A stretch of 64,000 bases of DNA from Branchiostoma floridae (GCF_000003815.2 NC_049986.1:15701702-15765701); one strand, 5' to 3'; positions 9,801 to 21,899 are shown, counted from the first letter of the stretch. Numbers and translations: made by a program. Notes: generated by a model from the sequence alone, not told the origin.

Positions 9801-12657
9801 CATGTTGGATTTGTGGGCAGGGGAGAGTCTAGTGGTGTAGTGGCAAAGTAGCAGGGCTCCACTGAAAAGCAGTGCAAGAGCACTGAGCTTGGACCACCCT
9901 GGATAAAGATTACAGAAATAAATAAATAAATAAATAAATAAATAAGAAGGGAGAGTGGACATGAGAGATGATCACTTTTGTTGTGGTTCTGTTTGTATTT
10001 AATGTTATGGTAAGCAACCATGTAAGCATGTTATGCAGGACAGTGTTTCTCAGTCAAGAACAAAAATGATACTTAAGGTGATAATGAGATTGCTTGTTAC
10101 ACAAAAAAAATATCTCACCAAATTTCTACACTTTCAAGAATCTGTTGCAGCATGACAAAAATGGTTTCATGTTATACAATTTGAAACAATTTGCTGTGGT
10201 ACCATAATAAATCATGCATTTGTACATCTCCATGTATCATTCAGTACCACTAAAGGGGCCCTACAAGGAGCCCACTCTTCATCTTCATCCATTCACTTCC
10301 GGATAAGACCACATGTGAGCCATTACGCACAGGAAAAGTGAAGGCACCCTATTGTGGCCAGTGGAGGTGGTTCAGTAAAGAAAAAATGCGCACGAGAACA
10401 GAAGAAAAATAAACAGTAATGTGCATGTAAGTATAATGCCACATTTAGTACAAGCCATTTCTTACAGCTTGGTGGAACTGGGTAGCCATAGTGCTGCCTA
10501 CCTACCTCAGCTGTGAAATGTTTTACCCACTTGCAGCTGTGAAATATTCTACCGAGTTGGCCACTACATGGCTTAGGCCTAGGAAAAAACAGATGTGTTT
10601 CCTGTTTCAGTCCTGTTTCAGTCTCAGGGTCAGTGGGTAGGGATTATCTTTCTTTTTTTCCAAAGTTTTTAGACTTTGGCCCAAAACACTAGTGCTACTG
10701 TAACAGTACTTTCAATATCAAACTTTAATTTTGTGCATAATGATTTCAAATCTGTGGATACATTTTAATCCTTCACTTATAGAGAGGACCAGGACAAGCA
10801 GTTTCTTTAATTGGAAACAGACTGAATAAAAATTCTAAATGGAAACTATTGTGACTCCACTGCCCAACCAAAAGAAGGCTATAGGGTCAGCAGGTTTTTC
10901 TAGGGTTTAGTTTAATGGGAAACACGAAGCACACCATTTGCCTTCTGAGGCCTTGGTAGTGTATTCCACCTCTCTATAGACTTGAAAATGACTGATTTGA
11001 AACAGTATGTACTCTGGGTAAAACTTATTCAGGCAAACAAAGGTAGAATTTGATTTACAAATGTAGGCAGGACCAATTTATTCCATTAAGCCATACACAG
11101 TTGGGACATTAATGTACTCAGATTGATTTCTACTGCACCCACGTACGTCAGTGGGAGATTATAATCGCTGGCTCCAGGGAAAACCGATCATTGTTACAGC
11201 GGATTGACTCGTTTATATAGTCACTGTGGTTTACATGACATATTCATCCATGCAACTATGTCCAAATATGATATTGATAGCATTACTTATCTTTATAAAG
11301 CCTCCGTTGGTCAGTTTTGACCATGGTAAAACCCACCAACCCTAGTAGTAGTAAAACATTGCCAACCCTAGCCTTTTTTAGGGGTAGAAAGCTGGCATAT
11401 CAATAATCCGATGTCGTGTATGATATTTTTATACTTTTAAAATTATGATATTAGACTTTTCAGTAGTAGTATTTTGGTGCAATCCTTTGGCTTTTTGTCA
11501 AGACGAATGATAATATCGTCATAGCAGAATCAAACTGCACTAGCATGTACAATGTACTTGAAAAACATCATCCAAGGATGACATAGGAAGAAGAAGTACA
11601 TGTACCAAGTGGATAAAATTTGAGCTCTTCTTTTTTTTGCCTGTTAATGAAGCTGAAAAACAATCATGCAATTGCAGAAGTTGTAAAAGTATGTGAAGTA
11701 TTAAGACCTTGATATACAACTTTGGTTTGCCATCTACACACTGTAACGTTAGGTAACCTTTATCATTCAATCTGTGAAGTGACCTATATCCGTTGACTTT
11801 AAAACAAGATATTTAGGAATACCAAGTCAACGGACGGTGGTTTTAAAACAATATCATTTCCAATTTTGTATATACAAAAAATATTGCAACACGTCCATCC
11901 GTCAATTTGATATCCCTAAATGCCTTGTTTTTAAAATAAAAGCATAGGATATAGGTTAGCCCTCGGATAATGGTGACCATTGTAAGCATTATCCAACGTT
12001 GATAAAGGTGAAAGTAGATACAGTAGAAGCCAGTTAATTGCGTAACGGATAACCGCACACTTCTGTTAATTGCACAGAATCCTAAAGTCCTGTAGTGATG
12101 TGGTCCAGCTGAATAACTTTGCTTTGTTGCACCATTCGGATGATTGATTGCACAAAATGTTCTGGCAAATGGGGGGAGGGTGCAATTAAACGGCTTCTAC
12201 TGTACTTGATAGAAATCTTGAGTGATGAATAAGAAATTATTGCACAACCTCCTTGCACAGATGCACCTGGTTTTCCCTCGACGTTGATGTGCCGCGAGGC
12301 ATATTGTCCTGTATTTGTATCCAAAGAAGAAGATTATCTTACCATTGTGTTGAATCGATCCCTCATGCCGTACTGACAGACGGCTTTAAACAGCGATCCG
12401 AACGTGAAAACCTCCCTCCAGCAGACGTCCACATCCTTCCAGTGTCCGGTGTTCAACTTCTCCCAAGAATAGTCCAAGACGTTGGTGGCGAACCCCAGGC
12501 TCTCCTGAAACCTGCCTTGGAACAATCTCTCGGCGCTCTGGGCCAAAACGAAGAAAAACGGCGCGCCTAACTTGCTCTTGTCCAGCGTCTCAAGATGCAG
12601 TGCCTTCTTACATCCAGGCACGACGTCTTGGAGTTCCTTTGGAAGACAAGTTGCCAT
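3818..12657 (-). CDS. KDM8: KDM8/JMJD5, JmjC-domain Fe(II)/2-oxoglutarate oxygenase
   Basis: Seven exons on the minus strand: 12343-12657, 7275-7427, 6540-6715, 5768-5897, 4988-5185, 4466-4558, 3818-3982. All borders are GT-AG and all phases agree, giving about 409 residues (the human protein has 416). The N-terminal third is helical and holds [11 protein letters not shown], conserved in this family. The JmjC domain fills roughly residues 185-409. Iron ligands are H314 and D316 in SPLHHD and H393 in RYWHYIRS; the 2-oxoglutarate lysine is K329 in GSKYVRLY. The chain ends in the family signature SFSVSFWWS. Family members act on protein substrates in the nucleus (arginine hydroxylation, reported histone-tail activities); the exact substrate here is unknown. 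The gene is head-to-head with CUTA. Its terminal exon segment is tandemly duplicated downstream. Start: first ATG opening the conserved exon. Confidence 0.95.
4731..4925 (+). mobile_element. tRNA-derived SINE fragment in a KDM8 intron
   Basis: The tRNA-like head GTGGCACAACTGGTAGCGTG resembles an A box. A body follows with GGGAAAGGCACTTTACACGA and CTTTCCCTGACGGTGGAGTG. The same body is seen on the minus strand at 17041-17265 and 35321-35505. Limits are approximate. Confidence 0.6.
6356..6528. mobile_element. MITE, TAATCTCCAAGCAGATC family (copy C), 9-bp duplication
   Basis: The element runs from TAATCTCCAAGCAGATCC to the complement ending GCTTGGAGATTA. Both sides carry ACAAACAAT, a perfect 9-bp duplication. 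The right end lies 11 bases from the border of KDM8 exon 3, so the insertion sits just inside that intron next to its donor. Confidence 0.85.
7171..7254. repeat. Short foldback beside the KDM8 exon 2 donor
   Basis: The 22-base arms 7171-7192 and 7233-7254 (AACAAACTCATGAGCAGTTT and its complement) differ at one position and flank a 40-base loop. It lies about 20 bases into the intron that follows KDM8 exon 2. Confidence 0.6.
8054..8273. mobile_element. MITE-like element with TACTGTAAATGCA termini, copy 1
   Basis: It begins TACTGTAAATGCA and closes with TGCATTTACAATA, with blocks of GAACTTAAAACC and ACGCAAAATTA between. A second copy lies at 14770-14978 and a third, inverted, at about 25911-26120. 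All three are intronic. Confidence 0.7.
8880..9590. repeat. Degenerate tandem repeat of about 140-220 bp in KDM8 intron 1
   Basis: The phrase GAAACCATTTCCAGAAACAT-like, followed by a CATCCATTCCT-like block, recurs near 8880, 9045, 9195, 9416 and 9558. Other shared words (AATACCAAACTT, AGCAAAATTTATA, CACTGCAACTG) recur between them. The longer third step contains an inserted CAAAGTCAAAGTCAAA run at 9325-9350. Confidence 0.6.
9829..9952 (+). mobile_element. Candidate tRNA-derived SINE with (AATA)n tail
   Basis: TCTAGTGGTGTAGTGGCAAA looks like a tRNA 5' half/A box. The unit ends CCCTGGATAAAGATTACAG followed by about seven AAAT units (9922-9952), a typical SINE tail. No clear B box was found. 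Confidence 0.45.
11750..11965. mobile_element. Foldback MITE with GTGACCTATATCCGTTGACT arms, copy 1
   Basis: The left block GACCTATATCCGTTGAC...TATTTAGG and right block CCCTAAATG...ATAGGATATAGGTTA are inverted relative to each other. A related element lies at 51060-51250 with GTGACCTATATCCGTTCCGT. No ORF. Confidence 0.55.
12018..12206. mobile_element. MITE with TACAGTAGAAGCC termini
   Basis: The left end TACAGTAGAAGCCAGTTAAT and right end ATTAAACGGCTTCTACTGTA are inverted repeats. A TA at each edge would fit a Tc1/mariner-type duplication. It lies in KDM8 intron 1 close to exon 1. Confidence 0.7.
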
Positions 12658-13474
12658 TTTAGCGGCGAAAAAAACACGGAAAGCGGATGGAATCCGGCCA
12701 AGCCCTCATACCTCTACCATACTTCCGTGTTTTGAAAATGGCGGCTACTAAAACATCGTAGGGAGAAACGATTCTGACATTCGGGGTATAATATTATTGA
12801 AAAAAGCAAAAGATGTATTTTTTCTTAGTTAAATCCCTATATTCTTACTTTCGTATAATTAGATAATAGTAGTATTTTTTTCTATTTATAGATTGTTCAT
12901 TTCATTTTAGTTTCATTTACTAATTGAGTAATTATATTAGTACATTACCGAAAGAACAGTGGTATCGTCTTTTTACCTCTGACCTTCCAAGGGGCAGCCA
13001 CACGAGATAGCGGACAGGTTGGCAGAATTGTTTCCATTTTTAACGCCACTAATACAAATCTGGAGAATTGTGTATGTCCAAACAGATAGCTGCTGGAATA
13101 CTGGTCAAAATGTTGAGACAGGTGTTACTGCAGAGGTAATACAGATTGCACAGAAATATGAAATGGCACTGGGCAAAGAAAGTTGCATGCTGTACAATAT
13201 TGAAAGCGAAAGTAACTGTAATATTTTGCAACGTTCTGCAATGCCACGCAGATCATACGTACAATGTATATTGGATAATTGCCCAATGATATCAGCCTTG
13301 TGCTGCAATGTCTATTACAAGGAAGCCATAGTGATTGATTGGTTATTTGCCATCTGATTGATTTATTGGTTGAGAAATTTCAGGTAAATTCGTGCTAATT
13401 CAAGAAAATTCAGGTAAATTCACATTAATTCAGAAAAATTGAGGTAAAATCAGATTTATCGATTAATTGATTGC

Positions 13475-13509
<35 letters not shown>

Positions 13510-13614
13510 ATATGGATCAGTTACTGACAAAACAGTGAATGCTGCCTGAACGTCTGACCGTTACATCAGGACGTTCTTGTTTATTGGCAGGTGTTGCTGG
13601 TTAGCTGTGTGTTG
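12658..13614. promoter_or_regulatory. Shared KDM8/CUTA head-to-head promoter region
   Basis: This 957-base space separates the two start codons, which point away from each other. Near the KDM8 side lie an ETS-type ACTTCCG (12721-12727) and AAAATGGCGGC (12735-12745), close to the YY1 consensus. Both are frequent in TATA-less housekeeping promoters. The middle is AT rich; an open frame at 13019-13357 has no recognisable similarity or splice support. Confidence 0.6.
13464..13508. repeat. (ATTG)n microsatellite
   Basis: A run of GATT units with a few interruptions, upstream of the first CUTA exon. Confidence 0.85.
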
Positions 13615-15255
13615 ATGCGGACCTATCTGTTTGCGGGCGCACGACGACTGTACAGCGTGATGGCAGAGACCACAGCCTACACCTCGGGCACACACTCCGC
13701 ATGCTTCGTCACCGTGCCTGACGAGGAAGTCGGCAAGAAAATCGCAAAGTACGCACTACACAAACATTGCAGTGTCAACACGACAGTCACTGCAATGTTT
13801 TAGAAAAATTTATTCCCTGAAAAACCAGAACACTATCCTCTGCTGTTGGGTTCCCCTTTATATGCTCTACCAGTACATATGTATGTAGAAGGATCCTGAA
13901 CACCTTGTGTTTATGTATCATATCATGTATCATTTAAAAAAAAAACAATTCTACATGTATCTGTCTGTTTCAAGGGGCCTGGTGGAAAACAAGCTGGCAG
14001 CCTGTGTCAACATCATACCTAAGATCATCTCTGTGTGAGTAACATTAGATCTTGATTAAATTTTAGGTTAATGCTTATTTCTGCCCTTACGGATAGATTA
14101 CCAACATTAGCTTAGCAAACTACTGCTCTTTTTATTCTCTCATACACATTGGTAACCAGTCCATCATGACACTTGACAGGGTGTCTGTTACTCCTCCAGT
14201 AACCATGGTGACAGCTGTCTGGTCTAGGTCATTGACCTTATTTCTTTTGAGAAGAAAAGAAATGGAGCAAAAACAATAAGCTTCTTTTCCATTAAGGTAG
14301 ACGTAAAATTGCAAATCCTATATCGTCTTCTATGTAAAAGAAAACGTGGAATTGCTACCATCAAGACAATCTATATGTAAAAGAAACACTTGCCAATATC
14401 TTGTACTACATCCTTAGATATGAATGGGAGGGCAAGATAGAGGAAGATGGAGAACTTCTACTGGTGAGTAAATGAAAAACATTTCATCAACCTCCCAAGT
14501 GCTAGATGATGTTCCTATATTGTAAGTAAGTTCCCCTCTTTTAAACTATCACAAAGACATTCATTTTGTATCTTACCAACAAACTTATTTCACACTTTTT
14601 TTAAACTGGAAAGATTGATTTTTGCAGATGATCAAGACAAGGACAAGCAAGGTGGCAGCATTGACAGATTTTGTGAGGTGAGTTTAAGTCATCTACATTA
14701 GTATAATATTTTGCATAATTTAACCCTTAGGTACAGTATACATGTTGACACTTTTATATTCTTACCAAATACTGTAATTGCAGAAATGTAAGCTGTGTTT
14801 TTATGTTGCGGTTTTCATGAGACAGTCTTACCAGGAACTTAAAACACCACAAACAATTTTCCATTACAGTATGTGACTACAGTGTATGGCACTAGCACAA
14901 CTTTAAAAAACTGTGAACACTCTATTTTCCCACTAACGCAAAATTAAATCCCTGCAAATTTAAATGCATTTACAGTACCATTCTCTACTCTACTTTTCAG
15001 AAAGAACCACCCCTATGACGTTCCTGAGGTCATTAGCACCAAGGTAACAAACAATATTGTTGCTGCTTTGTTGAGTAACTAATTCATATCCATACTAAAC
15101 CTGGCATTGATTAATAAGGGGAGTTGTTGCACGATATGTAGTGTGCTGTAACATTGCAATAGGAAATGATTATTCTCTACCTCATTCATCCACAGCTTGA
15201 CCAAGGAAACCCTGCCTACATGAAGTGGCTGGGTGAAACTGTGCCTGACAACTAG
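13615..15255 (+). CDS. CUTA: CutA divalent-cation tolerance homologue
   Basis: Six exons: 13615-13748, 13975-14034, 14418-14463, 14628-14677, 15001-15043, 15196-15255. All have GT-AG borders and matching phase, giving 130 residues. After a short N-terminal extension of about 28 residues the CutA1 fold is complete: ACFVTVPDEEVGKKIA, LVENKLAACVNIIP, YEWEGKIEEDGELLLMIKT, DFVRKNHPYDVPEVI and a final YMKWLGETVPDN. CutA proteins form trimers; bacterial members are linked to copper tolerance, and the mammalian protein is linked to anchoring of acetylcholinesterase (family knowledge). The reading frame is open back to about 13591 but only GTG is there, so the ATG at 13615 was chosen; a second ATG follows at residue 16. 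The extension is Arg-rich and could be a weak targeting signal. Confidence 0.95.
14770..14978. mobile_element. MITE-like element with TACTGTAAATGCA termini, copy 2
   Basis: It shares ACAGTATGTGACTACAGTGT, GGAACTTAAAAC and the closing TGCATTTACAGTA with copy 1 at 8054-8273. It ends 22 bases before the acceptor of CUTA exon 5. Confidence 0.7.
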
Positions 15256-15320
15256 ACCACCTGTCCTGACCACACCTGTCTTACAACACCTGTTTTACAA
15301 CACCTGTTTTACTGCACCTG
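15240..15320 (+). repeat. Short ACACCTGTTTTACA repeats at the CUTA stop and 3' UTR
   Basis: CACCTGT recurs about five times with spacing near 15 bases, beginning around the stop codon. Confidence 0.6.
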
Positions 15321-15490
15321 TTCTCAGCAACAGAAATAGCGCAAAATGTTGCATATAATGCTTACTTTCTGGTACAGATTTCTCTGCACATGTATGTCTT
15401 CCAAATACATGTGCTGTTCTCTGCTTTGATCCCAAACTGTGTGTGTAGCTGCTGTACTTTTTCGTTAAGAAAAACATTTGGTGTAGTGCC

Positions 15491-15496
15491 AATAAA
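15491..15496 (+). promoter_or_regulatory. CUTA polyadenylation signal AATAAA
   Basis: AATAAA stands 236 bases after the CUTA stop, a normal distance for a short 3' UTR. Confidence 0.6.
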
Positions 15497-16319
15497 TGCA
15501 ATTTCCTAGAGAGCTACAAAGACGTCATTTGTTTGAATGAATGATACTAAACAGCAACATTGTGTTGAATGTAATTAGTAATATGGAAAGCATTAAGAGA
15601 TCCTTAAGGTCATTATAATTAATTCCTTTGAAATTAGGGAGGACCATGGTCTCCTGTAGCCACAGCCTGCCTCAGCGATGTTTGACAGTGAGATTATGTC
15701 TCTCATCTTGTAATAGAAGCCAGATCGGGTTAAAGACATTGTTTGAAGAAATTGTGGTCGACAAAGTGAGAAAGGCACTAGCAATATCACTGCTTTCCTG
15801 GTGTTCATGGCATGTTAAGTAAACCAATGTGCATGGCCACTTTTTCAAAATTTTCATTGTTGAACTCTATTTAATAGAAATTGGGACTATGCCTTTCATT
15901 GACTTTTTCCTTCAGGAATACATAACTTAACTATGCAAACTCCTGGTCCTGACTGATTTTTTTTTTAATGACTGAACTGTTTGTTAATACATATATTGGC
16001 AGCAAGCATTCTCTCTTCACTCAACAAGACAATCAGAGGTTATAGATTTCACCCTCTCTGTACTGCTTTCAGAGGCATGGTTTTAGCCATTCAGAAAAAT
16101 ATGAGACAACAGATATTTCATATCATACAACTGATCTTTATTGCATAAAAAATGATAAATGTAACTTCTGCTGATTCCCTCAATATTCAAAAGAATTTCT
16201 GTATCATTTGATTTACAGTAATAATCATAGTCTCCTTCAGTTCATATTACTCCAAACTGCAACAATTACTAGTATGCATTAAACTTTGGCATACACAGTC
16301 ATCGCTGCCACCTAGTGGC
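15497..16319. other. Tail-to-tail spacer between CUTA and FASTKD1
   Basis: No further coding exon seen. On the minus strand AATAAA (complement of 16137-16142) lies 178 bases beyond the FASTKD1 stop and is its likely polyadenylation signal. Confidence 0.6.
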
Positions 16320-19300
16320 CTATCTCCCAACTGCAGCAGAGAGCTTCTGTTGCAGGTACTCCTTCCACGACTCTTCAGTGGCCAGCTTCATGGAGTTCCA
16401 CTCAAAGTGAGGGACCTAATATTAATAGAAGAAATTAATATATATTCATTAACATACATTTGTGTCAGTAGGAGCCTGCGTAGCTCAAAGACTTGATTTC
16501 ACATTGAACTGAGAAATATCAAATAGCCAAAGAAGAGATACAGCATGCCCTGAAAAGGGCTGTCTCCAAGACCTGTCCTTTTGTCCTGGGACAGAAATTT
16601 GCTTGTTGCAAAACGTCAAGCCTTTCAATTTTTAACCTAAAAATCTTATCTATCTTCATGATATAAATTGATAGAAATGGACTTTTGTAAGCTCAAAGTG
16701 ACATATATAAAAGTGAAAGTCCTGGAGACAGCTCTGCCCCACATTATGCCCTGTAAGTTAAAAGCTGATGCTTACGCAGCTTACCTGAATGACAGTATAT
16801 CCAAGAATCTCTAGGTGGCGCTTCCGCATGGCCACGTGCCCTAACAGGTGCTGGGAGTTCCGACAAAAGTCGCGTGCATCCTGGTAGTCAATAGCAACCC
16901 TGGACAGAGAAAATACAGTGATATCAAGAGCTTCTTTTGATTAATTAAACTACCTCATGTTGTAACATACCAGGTTTCTACAGTACAAGCTGCATATCCA
17001 GACAGATTTATTTGAACCACTCACAAAGGAGAGGATCCCTGCTCTTTTCATATAAGTGTAGTGGGTTCTTCAATGTGCTCAAGTGGTGGCTCTACTCAAA
17101 CACGGGACCTCTGTTTAACATCCTATCCAACGGACTACCATAGGCAGAAGCTAAGCACTCATGTACACCTTGAGTCCAGTGAGGAATATTAGTGTAAAGT
17201 GTCTTTCCCATGGGTACAACTTTGGGACCTGTCAGGGATTCTAACTCGGTACTCTCCAAGCAGACATTGATGAAGAAAATGGTGGCCTTTTTTTTTACAT
17301 ACCTTTTTTTTTTCTGTCAGCCGACAGCATATAACAAAAAATCAGTAACCGCAAGATTCTGATGTGGTCAACAATTCTAACCACAAGGCCATGTGTCAAA
17401 GTGTGACCTTATGAACCATGTGTGTTACCTGTGTGCTGTAGCAGGGAGGGGTTTGGTAGCCTTCTGCCAGCATCCCTCGGCTCTGTTCCAGAAGTCTCCA
17501 TACTCCACACAAGGCAGGGCAGAGCCTTCTTCTGTCAGGTAACACTCATAATCTGTACACAGAGAGTATCAACAGCTTTTACAAACTGAAGACATTCTTA
17601 GCCTGATTAGATTTTGCTTATAGCAACCCCTCCCCCAACATCCAGCCTAAAGGGAGGGGCCAGTTACAGACCCGAACAGCAGAGTTTGTGGGGTTTTTTT
17701 TCTAGTATGTCTCAGATGGAATAGCTACTTTTAACAAGAACAAAGAACAAGTTGTCACACATACTGAATGATTAGGAATGGAACTGTCAGTACTACAACC
17801 CACTTGCAAAACCTTGGAAAATAAATGACAGTTAAATTGGGGTGAAGGGACCATATTTCCAGAAGAATTGAAACCCTTGCAAGTCATACCTTGACCCATT
17901 GAAAACTCCCACACTATATCACCAGTACAGTATTACATCTCCCCAGAACACAATCAAACCACAATATATAAACACACGCACCTATTGTTTGGAAGTAGGG
18001 AGAGATGACCTTTGACCTGACAAACTGGGGTCCCCCCAGGACATCAGTCAGGACCTCCTGCACCTGTCTCTCAACTCCGTCCAGAACGGGAACTGTGGAT
18101 GTAAAGATATCATTGCTAGTTTGTTACCATTGCCATTATATCACTGTTAGTTTTTATAATACCAATACCATTAGATCTTCAGGCTGTGTCAAAGAAGGCT
18201 TTATTATTACATGTACACATCCTCCTCCTACGCAGGGACATCCAATGGCAAAACCACCTGTCTCAATGATTAAGTACCCTGCTTTCTCAACCGTCAACCT
18301 TAGTTTCTGACCGCCCTGCTTATAAATATTCATGAGCTTACCCTTATATATGCTAGATCCCTTTTGAAAACTGAAAGGCCTATTCTCTGATTGGCTGACA
18401 GCTGGTTTGTGGCGATGCCCACAGGAACTAAGAGTGACGGTTGAGAAAGCAGGGTACATCCAGAGAGGCGGTTTCGTCGTTGGATGTCCCTGCGTAGGAC
18501 CCAAGTATAAAGTTTGTTTTACACATCTGGTAACCTGCCATAATGTGACATACTAGTTAGTTCAGTATGCTAGCAAGGTTCAAAATGCCATTGCAATTTG
18601 CATGATACAGCAGTCATTCAGAGCAACAAGAAATGCTCAATTTTAGGCCAGTGTAGGCCAGCTAACAAATGGTAACTTTACAAGTACTACTACTCCTAAT
18701 CTATGATGGAGAAATTCTCACCAACCTTTTTTTGCAACTTCGCAGCAGTATTGACCGTGGAACCACGGAATGTCGTACTCAGGATACTCCAGTACCACAG
18801 CGCGATTCACGCGCATCAGGGTGTCCCGTAACTGGGCGTTGTGGTGGTCCTTTGATCCTGTAATGAGAGAGTTTGTTTTACTTAAGTGCTGTAATGAAAC
18901 AAGTACTTGATCTTTAAAAGCTTAGAGTTAGTAAGTGAACTAGTAGGAAGTGTCATGGTGTCGGTAAACAGATCATTCTTCTGAGGGGAGTTAGGCCTTA
19001 ACTCCCATGTATAGAGCCTCTTCAGGTGTCAAACCCCAGCACATTCAAATTGCCCAACACACATCTACTAGTGCTAGTACTATGGTGGGCTCTTTAATAT
19101 GCAGAGGATTGCATCCAACGCAACCAATTCTTTGATGTGTAGACTGAGGTTCTTCAATGTTCTTCAAAGTGCAGGGGTTTTTTAATGTTCCACAAAGTGC
19201 AGGGGTTCTTTAATGTTTTAAGTCTCTCAAGTCTCAAATGTTCTTCAATGTGCAAGGGTTCAAATCCAACATAAGCAATGCAGTGGCAGTACTAGTGTAG

Positions 19301-21392
19301 TTGACTATCAGTATATGTTCTATGATAAAGAATCCAACTCACTCTCCAGGTATGTGTCCAGTTGCTCTAGAAACTTGACCTGAAACACCCTCTTCACGAT
19401 GTCAGCAGGCAGTTGCTGCAGCTGTGCTAGTGAGTAGGCCAGTCTCACCAGGATGTGGGGCGGAATGGTCCACAGCCTCTTCACAATGGTGTCCACGCAG
19501 GCACCGAAAAACTCCTCCGCATTGGTGGGACTGTAGTTCAGGAAACCGAACACAGACAGTATGGTGAGGAGCTGGTCGTTCTGCAGGGTGTGCATCTTTC
19601 TGACGGCGGCATTGGCAAGCGTGTCGAGAATCAGGCCATGCTGAATGCGAGTCCGGGACATCACCATCGCCCAGGTGGCCAAGTTGTTCCTCGTCAGTCT
19701 GTCTGCTTCACCCAGGTTCCTCTCGTACCATTTGATGACCTCTTCGAGAAGGAAGGTCGACGTCCACGTTGGCGACTCGACGTAGTAAGACAGGACGACC
19801 TTGTGAAGCGTTCGGAAGGTCGTCACGTTGTGTAGCCGCTCGATCACAGTGGTGTTCACATTTCTGAACAGGTCAGACAGAGCTTTCTGGTCGGTTTTCT
19901 GCATCGTGGTGTTACTTGTGAGTGTACGAAGGCTCTGGGTGATCAGCCCCAGTTCCACGAAGGTAAACTGAGGCAGCATCGTGTGGATTTTCTTGACCAC
20001 GGCGTCTTCGAGCTTCCCTCCAGGAAGTTGGGACAGACAGCTCACGCACTCTGCGACCACGGCAGGTTTGAACGTGGCTCCCACGATGGAAACAAGCGTG
20101 TATCTCAGCTGCGACAGGAAGGCTTGATCTTCGTAACCTGTTGCAATGAAAGTTTTGGCTGTCTGGAGCACAGGTCTCAACTTCGTGTGTTCGTGATTTA
20201 TATGAGGCAGGGCTAGCCTGGACACTTTATGTAGAAGACTGTCGTTACGACAACCCATTGCCTCAAGGGCTTGAAGGAGTGTCACCAGTTCAGTCTCTTG
20301 GATATGGTCTGGCAGTTGTTTCAAAGCAAGGGTTTCTAGATTCTGCTTTACTTGTGACGATGCTGTGGGGCCAAGACACCAAAGAAGGCAAGGAATCATT
20401 GACTTAGGAAAGCTGTCGTACGCGTTTGACTCAGGCATTAAAAACAACAGACGCCTCCGAAAGCCCTCCTCCAAGGCCCTGTTGCGGTAGTTGAGGTCCT
20501 TCAAGGCATCTTTGATTCTAAACATAGTATGAATGTCCAGTTCATCCAACACTGCAAGGAAATACTGGCTGATCATCTCCAGCAGCTTCTGGTGTCTCAT
20601 CCTCATGTTGTTCAGGGCTCGCAGGATTCTCCCGACGTTGTTCGGATTTCTGTCGTCCTCGCAGTGAACCATGAGTTCCATGGCTTTCTCCACCAACTGC
20701 TGGTTCAGATCTGGGGAGGACAGCCTCGCCATGCCTATCATCAACTGCGAGAATTCGCGGATGTTGGTTATGTCGCCCAGGTGATTTTGCACGATCTCTA
20801 TTACCTCTGTCATTACCGGGCTCCTGTAGTACATCGGGCCAATGTAACGCAGCGTCGCGACGAACTTGGACAACTGAGGAATGTCCAAATCATTCACGCT
20901 TCTGCAGCCTTTCAAGAACAGGTGCTGAGAAAGGAGGTTCGAGGCGTCAAGTCCCAGTCGTGAGAGCGAGTAGAGATTGGTTATCACGATATCATTGTCC
21001 ACATTTTCCCGTTCCAGTTGTTGAAGGATCATCTCACAAACTCTGACAAACATGGGGTTCTTCTGTATCACATCAAAACTCTGTTGGTATTTGTCTTTCT
21101 GGGACTGAATCAACCACAGGGTGTCCAAGGCTTTATTGAAGTGTACGGGGGTGAAGCTTTCTTGGTTGTCGTGGATGAAGTTCAGAATTTCTGTGTGGTC
21201 TTCGAAACCTTCTATCCTTTCTATGAGGCTGTCTTTCTCTTCCGCGGTGGTGTGAGTTCTGGCGAGACAGAGATATCTGACTCCAGGGTTGACTCTTTGA
21301 GAGTAGTACGGAGTTCTAAATACTGTCGACTGTCTGAACGTCGGTGACACGTATCTAGACTGGGAGACCAGGACTCTTATTGCCCTGTTCAT
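16320..21392 (-). CDS. FASTKD1: FAST kinase domain-containing protein 1, mitochondrial
   Basis: Six coding exons on the minus strand: 19343-21392, 18726-18857, 17982-18092, 17429-17552, 16785-16899, 16320-16415. Borders are GT-AG and phases agree, giving 875 residues (human FASTKD1 is about 847). The first about 45 residues are Arg-rich and lack acidic residues, fitting a mitochondrial presequence. A long helical repeat region follows, then the FAST domains. VFGFLNYSPTNAEEFFGACV near residue 630 and IPWFHGQYC after it match FASTKD1 best among the paralogues I recall. The C-terminus is a RAP domain: VAIDYQDARDF, RKRHLEILGYTVIQVP, FEWNSM. Family members act in mitochondrial RNA stability and processing. 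An acceptor near 21465 and a donor at 22354 suggest a noncoding first exon, making this gene head-to-head with AP3M. Its first coding exon is unusually long (683 codons). Confidence 0.93.
17041..17265 (-). mobile_element. tRNA-derived SINE body in a FASTKD1 intron
   Basis: On the minus strand it reads GAATCCCTGACAGGTCCCAA, then GGGAAAGACACTTTACACTA and CATTGAAGAACCCACTACAC, the order seen in the copies at 4731 (+) and 35505 (-). Limits are approximate. Confidence 0.6.
18226..18499. mobile_element. MITE of 274 bp with about 75-bp terminal inverted repeats
   Basis: The left arm TCCTACGCAGGGACATCCAA ... TACCCTGCTTTCTCAACCGT matches the complement of the right end with few differences. No ORF or target duplication was identified. 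It lies between FASTKD1 coding exons 2 and 3. Confidence 0.8.
19130..19265. repeat. Short imperfect repeats of TTCTTCAATGTGCAGGGGTT
   Basis: The phrase recurs four times within about 130 bases in the FASTKD1 intron after the long exon. It may be an expanded SINE tail, as the same words occur in the SINE at 17041-17265. Confidence 0.45.
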
Positions 21393-21899
21393 GGTTGAAT
21401 GCTTCCCTGAATGAATGTTGGCTTTAAACTTCAGATGTCATTCGTTCATCACTTCAGCACTGCTGGAACAAGAGATAAGCAACATCCATTAAAATGGGAT
21501 CAGGACAATAACTAGTACTCGTAAGCAGGCTTTTACTAGTTTTAGCTAGGATTTTATAATAGGGAGTCCAAACTTATTGGTGAGTCGCGGTAAGTGACTA
21601 TTGTAAGGGGTTCTGGAGGCATCCACCTTCCATGGTGCAGAGTTTTTCATGATTTTAAGTTAAAACAGTGCATTCTAAGGTATCCCAAGAGGCAAAAATA
21701 CTGTTACAGATGTCACAGTAGAAGACTGTGACCACAGATGACCTGGTTGCATCCCTGGTCAATCAGAATTTCATGCTTGTCAGAGGGTTTTCTCCTCAGT
21801 ATAGGGCGTCCAGGGGCATCAAATATCTTGTTATTCTAAGAAAAGTGCGTCCAGATGACGCGTTGACGCATGCCTGGCTAAAAGCCTGCTCGTAAGTGC

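Noticed and set aside
13019-13357. A 112-codon frame between KDM8 and CUTA
   Set aside because: No family similarity, no coding-like codon bias, and a simpler promoter role for the region. An upstream CUTA exon cannot be fully excluded.
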